DNA from: Balanoglossus misakiensis
Taxonomy: Eukaryota; Hemichordata
Assembly (NCBI GenBank): GCA_040954595.2
Contig: CM082584.2
Location: forward strand, 9,114,001-9,178,000
DNA length: 64,000 nucleotides
Reading direction: 5' to 3'
Of the stretch, positions 53,960-64,000 are shown piece after piece. Positions within the stretch are counted from its first letter, which is position 1; each line of letters opens with the position of its first letter. The translations under genes and the position numbers were made by a program. The notes under the pieces are model-generated. The model ran no database searches and had not been told where the DNA came from. It was given only the letters and a program-made list of their open reading frames with translations.

Positions 53960-56900
53960 TCAAACCAACTTTCTTCTCTTATAGGAATCAGCATAGTGGC
54001 CGCCCAGACCCTGCGAGTGCTGCCCAATGTATCCAGTCTCGGGGCTCGCCTCTGGAGAGGGAAGGATGTGAGATGCGTTGCGTTTCTGTCCGGGCACGGG
54101 GGTAGATATGACCTGGGAAATAACCACAGCAAAGTTGCAGTAAGGTACATGTGCATTAATTGACCTGTCTATAAAGCCCACCTGTCTACAAAGGAAAGTC
54201 CCTTGCCTGGCCACTATAGACAGGTTTGACTGTATATATGCGACTTTATCATGAAAATATACTCGAGCATGTGTATTCACTATGGATCCAATTATTTTTC
54301 AGAGTAGAGAATTTCATCGTACCTGTGGTGCATACGCTGTGCTGTAATTGGTCAACACTGAATCCATTGGGACGTACGCAGGTGATGTCCACGGTTCTTG
54401 GAAGTAATTCGTGTTGGTTGCAGCAGCTGCAGTGGCCGCCGCAGCAGCTGCAGCACTGGCTTGGTACGGGTCTGTGCCGAACATGGTGCTCTGTACGCTG
54501 GGTTGACTGTGGGTCTGCTTCTACAGAGAGAGAGAGAGAGTAAATCGACTACATCAATGCCACTTTAATTTCCTTCTCATTTTATACTTCACATCTCATT
54601 CATTTCTTTCAAAAGTTCTTTTTGCACCATAGTATGTACAGAGCAGGATTTATTCAGTCTTTGTTTGATAAAAAGGGCTGCAATCTCAATAATTTGGACA
54701 ATACACCCTTTTCATGTCTAGCGCCCTCACACAGCCATCATGACTTTGAACTCAAAGCGAGAAAAAGTTGATAAATCACATCAAAGGGATTTCCTCATTT
54801 CCTGCATTTGCCATCAAAGCAAAACTTATCCCTACACGCCTCAGTAATGCCGTAACATACCTGCATGAATTTGTTGATGTAGTCATATGCTTGCTGGGCG
54901 GCCTGTGATAGGCCATACTGTGTCGTTGCTTGTTGACTGGCATCCAGTGCCTGTGTCTGTGTGTTTCCGTACCCGTATCCATTCTGCAACTGTTGTGATA
55001 GATACTGGTTCAGCTGATCACCGTATGTCTGTTGGTACTGGTCCAGTGCACTTCCCTGTAGGCATCAAAACACACAAAATACACAATCAAGACTAAAAAA
55101 TTCACCACATGATGGTTTTAAAGACTATGCATTTATAAATCTCTACTTGTACTACCCACCAATCACCACTGTGCTGTTTTCTTTTCTGTGCGTGATCACG
55201 TCACAGAAACTCATGACATAAAGCATTATGCAAAGTCCTGATATTAATGCTAAATATTAAAATCACAGCAAGTGATCTGAGAGTCTCAAGCTCTAAAACC
55301 TTCACTTAAAGCCGGCATTCTTAAAAAATATCAATTTAATAAGATTAAAATTTCATTTAAATACCACGGCAGCAATTCTGTATAAAGACTGCCTTGTTCT
55401 CATTTATTTATAAGCTGCTCAAGTCATCGCACCACATGGTGCCTTTTATTCAATGATTGACAGCTCGTCACCGAGATCATAAAAACACACAAAACATTTG
55501 AGTTGGCCTGCTTCAAATAAAACGTGAGTTATGATTGAAATATACTGTAATTTGCATACGTTTAATACTAGACAGACCTTGCAACCTGAAGTTGCTTGCT
55601 GTCAAGGCTTTGTCACTCTTTTTATTTCAAGCTGCATGCAAGGCTGCGTGAGAAGACCCTTATTAACAAATTCATGCATTGGTAAGGATTATTAATAAGT
55701 GAGACTTGTGGGGCCATCAGCTCACTGGGCCCAGAGAGGATGAAATTCGGAGCCCATTCAATGAAACCAGACTGAACTAGCAGAAACCCTGTCCTGTAAT
55801 ATTCTTCGAGGAAACCTTTAACCCTTTCACCCCAGTTCCCTCTATAGAGGACCAACCTTACCATAGAAAACAATATGTTTGGACTGAACCATGATGGTGA
55901 GTGTTAAAGGTGTTACCACAGTCAGGTGTCGACTAAAAACTAGAAATATTGTATTTGACGTGTGAAATTCAATCGGATCTCTGTAAAAAGGCAACTTTGT
56001 CCTTTTAACATACAAGCACCAGGAGTGAACATGCATGTGACATAAACAGAGATCAGAATCAAAACTAACTTGACTACTAGCGTCCAGCTGTTGTTGGTAT
56101 TGTTGACACCACTGTTGTAGATGACTTTGATACTAAAACACAAGAGAGAAATTCACACTGAATTTGTTGTCTGGCCAACTCAATTTTTAAAAAAATTCTT
56201 CTAGTCACAGCTAGAATCCCTCAGTAATGCATGCCAAGACACTCAGTTATACCGTATCTACAATACCTATACCATAAATCAGTCCATCTAACCTTTGACC
56301 CACTTCCATACATCTTGTATTATGCAAATTTATGCAAATCAAGCAATATGAATTTTATCAGGCATACTGTCTATAACAGCAGCATCTAGAAAGCCTGAAA
56401 CATACCTGGTCGAATTGCGTTTGTGGTGCTGTTACCGCCGCAGGTGGTGAATGCTGCTGTGCTTGTTGCTGTAGGTGTTGTGGAGGTGGGCTCTGATTGG
56501 ATAAGCTCTGTACAAAAGCAAAGACATGCCATTATTGTACCTGGATCTGGGATATTCTTAATTTTCAGTTGAATGGTCCTTTAACTAGAGGTTAAGGCTA
56601 ATTGCTAATGAAACAAGTAGTGAAATTGTACTGGTGGTGATTATTTTTGTATACATTTCAGAAACAAAAACTATAACAATTACCTGAATGCTGGTTGGGA
56701 CAGCCACTGGTACATGTCCAAGCAATCCCGTTTTCGGCTTGGTCACCACCAAGCCGCTGCTGGAGCTGACAGGAGGGTTTGCATTATTCTGAGGCTGAGC
56801 GGCTCCTGTCAGCGCCGCAATATACGCCGCCTGCGTCTGCACCAACGCCGCAGTGGCCGGATCGCCCAGCAAGGAGGGCTTGCCGGTCGCAGGGGTCTGT

Positions 56901-59900
56901 TTGTGTTGCTGCAACTGGGTGATCAAGTTCTGCTGCGCCTGAGCCACAGCCTGCAGGTAGGTGAGATTCGGAGATGTGGCCGCCGCAGCTTGCGTTGCAG
57001 TGAGGGTCGGACCACTGTTACTGAGGGGTGTGCTGCCTAGTTGAGTTGCTGCGTGTCCGTTTGCCAGTAGTAGCTTCTCCGCGATCTGTGCTGGGTTTCC
57101 CAGCGCGCTGGTTCCGTTGGTGGGACTGGTTCCCAAGAGGGGGATTTTCTTGGTCGCGCCTTGTGCGTTGGTGACTTGCTGCGCTTGCTGGATTTGCTGC
57201 TGCATGTGGAGCTGCATCTGCTGCTGTTGTTGCTGTACGGCCAGAAGCAATGACATGGGGTTGTTCAAAGTCGATGCAGTCAGTGGTGCTCCAAGAAGAT
57301 GGGGCTTGGTGGCCTGCGTAAAAAGGGCATCAAATACAACATTACTATTACAGGTACAAAATTTATGAAATTAGAAGTGTACTCATTTAAAATACTCCAT
57401 CAGTCCCTTCTAAGTTGATTAATAAAAAAATCATTTGAACATGCATGAGCAGCATGACTCAACCAAGGTTACCTGCCGGGAAGTATTGTCAAAGCCAGGC
57501 GGGGCTGGTCTTTTCCTGGATGCTGTGTTAGTAGGAGTCTGAATATTTGGTGTGGGAAGCAAGCCTGGCTTCTTTCTGCGTGTGCCTGACTGTTTTTTAT
57601 CTCTACCTTCTAATAATAGTCTATTGTTTGGTGCCCGATCTCTGACTGAACTCTCTATCGGTGTCATGCTCGTTTCTGGCCTGCCTTGTCTGTCTTGTAT
57701 CTGACCTGGCCTTGTACTGATGCCAGTACGCATCACTGGTCGAATGTGACGACTCAGAAACTGCATGGGAAGGCTAGCTTGAAACGGTCTGTGTTCTAAC
57801 CCTGGGATCGGCTTCCGGCAACTGCCTGGGAATGGCTCTCGGAATACTTGCTGCTGGTTTGGCGATATTGGTTGCCGACATGGTGGAGGCTGTCTGACTG
57901 GGAATGAACTTGGCATTGGTGGTGGCAGCTGATTGGCCACAGGAGGGCGTTGGCCAGGTGTGAGGTTTCTGAGAAACATTCTGTGTGCTCTTTGTTGACC
58001 AGGGCTGGCTAGGAGCGGCTGTGCACCTGGTTGGCACTGATTGGGTAAAAAGGGGCGGCTGCCAGGTGGATTGAAATTTGCCAAGCGTGGTGGTGCACAT
58101 GACAGTTGATTGGGCAGCATAGGTTTTGTACTAGACTGATCTTGATTAGCTCTTGGTGGGTGTTCACCTGGTTGATATTGATTTGACTGCAACGACTGAT
58201 GCTGATTGGTTGAGAAAAGTTGCTCTTGGGCCTCCTGCAACTTGGCTGGTGATATCTGCTTTGACTGCAGTTGACCAAACATCCTACAGCTTTGGGCAAG
58301 CTGATCCAAAGTTAAGCAGTGTGGAACCTGAGTGGTTGACAGAGTTTCTTTATTCACACTCATAGCAGGCTGATCTGGGGGCAGAAGGCCTCTGTGTGGT
58401 AAAATATTCCTGTCTTGCATTTGGCTCATTGCAATCAACAACTGTCTATGACCATTGCCATGTGGCTGCATAGGCGAACTTGTATCTCTGTTTTGACTGA
58501 AACGTTCAAAGCTGGCTTCACTATCTAACCCTGCACTGACTGCTGACCTGGGAATCCTGTCACTTGACTGCCTGAGACTTAGACTGTCTTCACTGACCTC
58601 ATTTGTGATCTACTCACAAAAAGAACAGAAAGGTTACTAAGGTTTAAAAACATCTCCCATGCTAATCTTGCAAAATCTGAAAAACACACGCCAATCATAA
58701 AAAAAATTCTGCTCTTTGGGTTGCTTTACAATTTACACATACACTACTTAAAAGCAAAATCTATGTAAAGTGAATGGAATGAGAATGTTTAAGGAAGTAG
58801 GGACCTGTTTAGTTTATTGAAATATTTAATAGACAAGGGATGAAAAATTTCTCATTTCACATTTATATGTAGCTTTTCTGGTTTACCCAGTGTTCAGACA
58901 GAATCTCACTGCAACTGATCAGTTGGTGATTAAGAGGCATTCCTACGTGTGCCTGTAGATGACTTCCTCAATATCGTCTTTGATTGACTATTTCATTAGA
59001 CAGCATTTAACCCTGGGGCGATTGTCTCCCGTGACAAAAAAGCAGTGATCATTAGCTGTGAACAGCAAATTGGGAAGGGGCAGTGGGGGAGACAACTTGC
59101 ATCTGTCACAGAGATTCAGTCTTAAATTATCAAGAATTTACAGCAAGTAATAGGATTTCTTTGGATTTTATATTAACTCACCTTTTCTTTGGTCTGTGGC
59201 TGGAACTGATTCTGAAGATGGGGAGGAACTAATGCCGTTACCATGGAAGCGGACGCTTGTTGGGGACCTGTCTGGCTGACAGGAATAAATGGCAGTGACG
59301 GTGGAGCTCCAAGCAAACCTGAAAATGTCAACATATCTATACATGAAATATCTAATGTTGGTTTTTCTTAATCTGATTGTCAAAGATTATCACCAGTACA
59401 GTCAAACCAGTGTTAGAGACCACCTCTATATAGTGGCTACTTTTCATGGATTTTATTTCTTGTTGAAGGAAGTACATGTAAATAAGGACATGGAATTGTT
59501 GGTGGGGGAATTCTTATGGCTTTTCGAAACCTACAAATTACCATGTGGGAGTCGTGCGCTTAGCATGTGAATCAGAAATCTGAAAGAAGCCGTTTCTTAT
59601 TCTGTCACATAAAAGTTTTGTGATATAGTAGCCATGCGTAGCTCTAGGGATGAAATGGCACGGAAAAGTCAGTAGCTGTGAATTCAACTGTGAAAGTATC
59701 TCTATTCAGCCTTGTATTAAAAAACACCACACTAAATACAAGTTGTGTTTGATCAAAGATACATGTAGACTGAGATCGAAGATACAACATGCTGGCTTTC
59801 ATCGTTCTCTGTGGGGATGTAGCTATGATTAAACACAGTAAAACATTTATGTAAATGCATTCAGTGGGTCTGTGTGTAGTTCTTGATAACATATTGATTT

Positions 59901-62900
59901 TCTCATCACACGCTGAGAGCCCACTGCCAACTCTCTCTTCATGATGTTCATCATGTTCATCATCTACATATAAAGCAAGGGTGAGACTGGCTCTACATCA
60001 TACTGTGGCAAAGTTTAAACCATTAATTCTAGGTTTGATTACATCCAAATTCCAGGAATTTCTACCAGTTTTCCATGATAGCTTTTGTTAAACAAATTTC
60101 AAATTTCAAGAGATTTTCTTGCTTGTTTCTTGTTGGTCTGTCTGCATGTATGAATATTATCCACACATGTATGTATTGTGTGTATGCATGTACACTTGTC
60201 TGATACATGTATAGATGGATGTGGCTTTGTTATAGTATTTGAAAATATGTATTTATGGTTTATTATCATTCCTCATCACTGGACTACTGAAGACACAGCA
60301 TGCTTAAAGATATTCAAAGCGAACAGGGATTAAATTCATGGATAAGGTTGGACTATAAGCGCCTGTATGACTATGGTGTTTGTGTGTGTTTGCAAGACAA
60401 ACAAAACTTACTTTGTTTTGCATTGTTTGTAGTTGATGTGTTGCCCTGAGCAAGTGCGCTAGGTGTGGGATCAGGAAGCAGGTACTTCCTATGACAGCCA
60501 TTAATCTGAAATGGTACAGAATTCAGAGAGAGCTGAAATCACCATGAATGTGGACGCAACATGGATGTTATTTGTACATGTGTGTGTAGTGATGCATCAG
60601 TTCTGTGTATTGTAATTATTGTACATCTCATCTTCTGTTCCATATTGCTGTAGACAAAAACACTGCAACAATAATCATGGTCATTTTCAGCTTATAAGCA
60701 TTGAAAATCAGTGGTGTGAGTGGATATATATTGTTATTCCATATGTCATGCTCAAAGCAACAAGTTATGTCAAGTTACAAGTTGATTAAAATACCACTGT
60801 AATGAACACAATGCATAAAGATATTTGTGGTACCTCAACAGACAATGGGAGATCAACTATTCAACAAAAAACATCTTCAAAACAAACATGATCAAACATG
60901 AATAATACTTTACACAGGATATTGAACCCAACATAGAACTATATTCTCTGAATTTTTGACATTTTTTCCCCTCTTGGACCTTACAAAACGACAGAAAGAC
61001 AGAAGGAGAGACAAGCGCCAACTTGTATATTAGAACAAAACAGTGCAATGAAGAAAGAGCATTGTTGCATGCATTGACAATACATGAGAACAGAGATTGA
61101 CAAAGGAGGCTGGAGCAATACTTTTTCCTTAATTGATATCGTTAATCAGGGTCAGTGATCTAATACAGGTGCTTCTGTGATAAAGCGTGTACTTCTAAAG
61201 ACTCTGTGAATAGCTTTCTGCCTACACAATTGACTTTTAACTTGTGCATAAAACATAAGGGGCAGGGGATGGACTTCCTGTCTGCACAATGGCACTGTGA
61301 AAATACATTCATCACTCAATTTTACGGAATCCAACTCAGTTGGGATGGCAAAGTTTGATTGCACACTTGCTTGAAACAAAGTGAAAGAGTGTGAGGAACT
61401 GAGATTAGACAAGAAATATGAGAATGATGAAACTAATAAGAACAGGTGTACATTATCTACAGTGTGTTCTTACTAAGTTGTTTAAGGACAGTATTACAGT
61501 TATTTATGTATTCTCTCGTAGTATTTGTCTAAGATTTCCCCCCATGCACTCACTGGATAAAATTATCCCTGTGTACCACTACCCTGACCCTTACGGTGAC
61601 CTAATAAATGACCTCTTTTGGAAGTTTTCGTCTGAGTTGGGTTCAAAAGGGCAGAGCTTTATTTTCGTACGATATGGGATGCCACTGAAAACAGAGCAGT
61701 TGAATAAAGTTGTGCTGAAATCAGGGCTCAGAAATGACAAATTGGCCCATCCCCCCCCCCCCCTGCATTACAGTAATTGAATGCTGAGACAATCTACTGA
61801 GACCGTACGGCTATTCATGTCACGTGAATTGAGACTTACTCTGGCCATCATTGCACTGAATATCTGATGCCCCGTCTGTCCTGGCGTGCAGAACGACATC
61901 GCCACATTGCCGCCGCAGATCGTCCTGCCCACCAATAAGCTGTGACCCTTCTCTGCATCTTCCGACTTGTCGAACTCCACCACCGCAAACGTCATCTCAT
62001 CTTTGTTGACTCCTATTGCAACCTGGGATCACAGAAATAAAAAGGCAGTGAGAGAGAGAGATATAGGACCGGTTCAGAGAATGTAGACATAACACATTTG
62101 TGCAGGAAAACACAACTACTAACTATAAAATGGGTATTCAACTTGTTGCTCCAACAGCAAAAAATGTTCTGAATTCTGTGCTTAACTACAGGTGATTTCA
62201 AGCACAGGCATATAATTGTTTTTCTATCTGAAGCAAAACTATGCAGTTCTAAATTCCTTTGCTTCCATATTCACAGCATATTGACACATGAAAGACCAAA
62301 TACACAGCTGTTGGGTTTATTATGTTTTCATATTTATCAGATTAAAATAACGATACCGTAGGCCTCTGAATAGAGCAGTTTATAAAATCTACACCTTGTA
62401 AAGACAACAAACACCATGGTGCAATGCATACGTATCTCTTTACCCTTTTTTTCCTTCACATTTTGAGGATGGAGATCCTGCTGTTTGTTTTACTGACTCA
62501 CTGTCAGTTTGATGGTAGTTAGGTTGACATGGTACCACTTGAAATCAATGGTGACTATGGCAACAACTCATCCAGGCAGGGATAACTGCATGACTATGAG
62601 TACCACAATAGATACTTTTCACCAACAGATATATGTCAAGTGTATATAACAGATGTTGCATTCATTACATACATTTTGACCTTTAGGACTGTCAGTATTG
62701 AAATGCAACCAAATAAGGAATTTATTATAGGTGTTGAAGTGTCAGGTGACCTTGACATAATAGAATTTATTTCACTTGTATCAACCATTTTCATAATGCA
62801 AATGTCTTAAGTTTCAGACTTGTCATTAAATTCTCTACACTAGCTAGAATTGAAATACTGACCTTGCAAAATCTTGGGTTGGCATTTTGACTGACAGCTT

Positions 62901-63219
62901 CCCTGAAGTCTTTGTCTGTGGTGTCCTTTGGTAGATATTCTACCAGCAAGCACTTGGAGTGTAGACTGGAAAAGGTGGTCAGACTGGGCACTGCCCAGTC
63001 TGTGTGCAGCACTTTGGTGCCTAGTTTCTTGCTAGCCAGCTCATTCCTGGCTTTCAGTGCTGATTCTGGAGAGGCAATAGAAAATTTGAAAATCATATTA
63101 TTAACGAGCAGAGTAAAAAACACTTCATTTTATTGCCCTTTGCTCATGATGATGATGATGATGATGGTGGTGGTGGAGGTGGTGGTAGTTGTATTGTTTT
63201 TGTTGGTAATGGTGGTGGT

Positions 63220-63285
<66 letters not shown>

Positions 63286-64000
63286 GGTTAAAGTAACCTT
63301 AGCAACAGTGTAGAGCTGTAAAACTCTAGACCTGCTTTAAAATCTGCACAACTTCTATAGTAGAGAATCTAGAATTCGCTGTTTCGTGTGTTTAGAAACC
63401 ATTGCACAGTTAAAATCTTCAAATGCTAAATACAACTCAATCCAATGCATAAAACATAACTGGTGTTTCTGTTATTCCCTTTTTAAGTCCCCAGCTTAGA
63501 GTTGAGATTTGTATGAAATAATATATAAAGAAAATCTTGTGATACATACAGCCACCCTTTTAAGAGTTCACATTATCACCATCAATTGCCGGAAGTCTCA
63601 GACTGTTTCATCTTTTCAGTTCAGCCGATGGAAAACAAGACTCTTAAAACATTTCATAAATAAAACCACAGCTTCTAAGTGAAATTTACTGCAGGGCAAA
63701 ATGCATGTGCAATAAAAGCCCCTCTTTATATCGGAAAAAGAATCCTCTCACCTGTGTTTTCATATTCAACAAATCCATATCCTTTACTGTGGCCTGTATT
63801 CTCACTATAGATGAGAAAACATCTATGCACAGTACCATATGACTTCACTAAATCTTCAAATTCTTGATGGGTGAAATTCAACGGAAGATTCATGATGCAT
63901 ATAACTTCCAACGGTGGCATCCGTACCAGTATTTTGTTGTCCCGGTGCGTTGTGTTATTGAGTTTCTCGATGGCTTTGCTGGCGTCATCTCCACTTTCTA
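53960..64000 (-). CDS. RAVER1: Ribonucleoprotein PTB-binding protein (raver), 5' end outside the window
   Basis: Nuclear co-factor of the splicing repressor PTB. Visible exons: 64000-63752, 63065-62863, 62022-61840, 60505-60412, 59318-59182, 58609-57473, 57313-56684, 56507-56406, 56132-56070, 55055-54861, 54520-54323 and 54112-53960. The frame is kept over about 1113 residues. Order: end of RRM1; RRM2 ([32 protein letters not shown]); RRM3 ([45 protein letters not shown]); a long Gln/Pro/Ala-rich region with LLGxxP motifs; and an ending [20 protein letters not shown] plus GHYADSY and a basic KRRK, very close to the RAVER1 C-terminus. With the missing N-terminus it is far longer than vertebrate ravers (about 600-760 residues), mostly through exon 57473-58609. 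The introns (for example 55056-56069, 59319-60411, 60506-61839, 62023-62862, 63066-63751) hold only small repeats and no other gene. It could be the single ancestor of RAVER1 and RAVER2. Confidence 0.92.
54160..54234. repeat. Fragment of an inverted-repeat element in a RAVER intron
   Basis: Contains CCTGTCTAYAAAG-type words twice and ends in CAGGTTTGACTGTA. The reverse complement of that end (TACAGTCAAACCTG) resembles the starts of the elements at 1157 and 59399. It is probably a MITE remnant; the other border is not clear. Confidence 0.4.
59397..59450. repeat. Second MITE-like fragment in a RAVER intron
   Basis: Starts TACAGTCAAACCAGTGTTAG, then a 'gaccacctctatatagtgg' word. This matches, in the opposite sense, the end of the fragment at 54160-54234. 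No matching far end was found, so it is likely truncated. Confidence 0.4.
63146..63285 (+). repeat. ATG/GTG trinucleotide microsatellite
   Basis: A short ATG run, then GTG-rich sequence, then a pure (ATG)n run of more than 20 units ending near 63285. It lies in the RAVER intron between exons 62863-63065 and 63752-64000, so the open frame it creates is not coding. Confidence 0.9.

Noticed and set aside
61418-61780. 120-residue plus-strand frame in a RAVER intron
   Set aside because: It is intronic, ends in a C homopolymer, and has no known motif or splice signal.
62912-63223. Plus-strand frame ending in poly-Met/Val
   Set aside because: It arises from the ATG/GTG microsatellite and is antisense to the RAVER exon.

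Overview
The window is eukaryotic nuclear DNA. Every protein gene except one is split by GT-AG introns. The families are animal ones: PKA catalytic subunit, axonemal dynein intermediate chain DNAI3/WDR63, WDR41, histone chaperone ASF1, PLAA and the PTB co-factor RAVER. AT-rich introns, frequent TACATGTA-type words, small TA-flanked inverted-repeat elements and a stray Tie-type EGF exon suggest a marine invertebrate, perhaps an invertebrate deuterostome. The species cannot be fixed from the sequence alone.

Layout. (1) 633-1590 (+): the last three coding exons of a PKA catalytic subunit, with a small MITE in the last intron. (2) 1591-4435: its 3' UTR and flank. (3) 4436-32770: one uninterrupted satellite of about 320 head-to-tail copies of an 88-bp AT-rich unit (44% of the window), with a 100-N assembly gap at 18961-19060. 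(4) 33549-40227 (-): DNAI3, 21 coding exons. (5) 41125-42504 (+): WDR41 in a single open exon. (6) 44242-45696 (-): ASF1, 4 exons. (7) 46238-50480 (+): PLAA, 12 exons. (8) 50481-53959: non-coding, with an isolated decayed EGF-like exon. (9) 53960-64000 (-): RAVER, 12 exons visible, 5' end outside the window.

Arrangement. DNAI3/WDR41 and ASF1/PLAA are head-to-head pairs that probably share promoters (about 0.9 kb and 0.54 kb between start codons). The PKA gene and DNAI3 both point into the satellite, so read-through could transcribe it from both sides. The genes have separate jobs: cAMP signalling, ciliary motor assembly, C9orf72-complex/lysosome function, histone H3-H4 handling, ubiquitin/p97 function and splicing co-regulation. 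They form a gene-dense stretch rather than an operon-like unit.

The most unusual feature is the satellite. It has higher-order block structure, keeps a TTCN3GAA palindrome in its common variants, is not CpG-depleted, and has a diverged inverted monomer inside a DNAI3 intron. Exon boundaries below were read by eye from reading frame, splice dinucleotides and phase. Exon lengths of DNAI3, ASF1, PLAA and the visible RAVER exons sum to intact frames.
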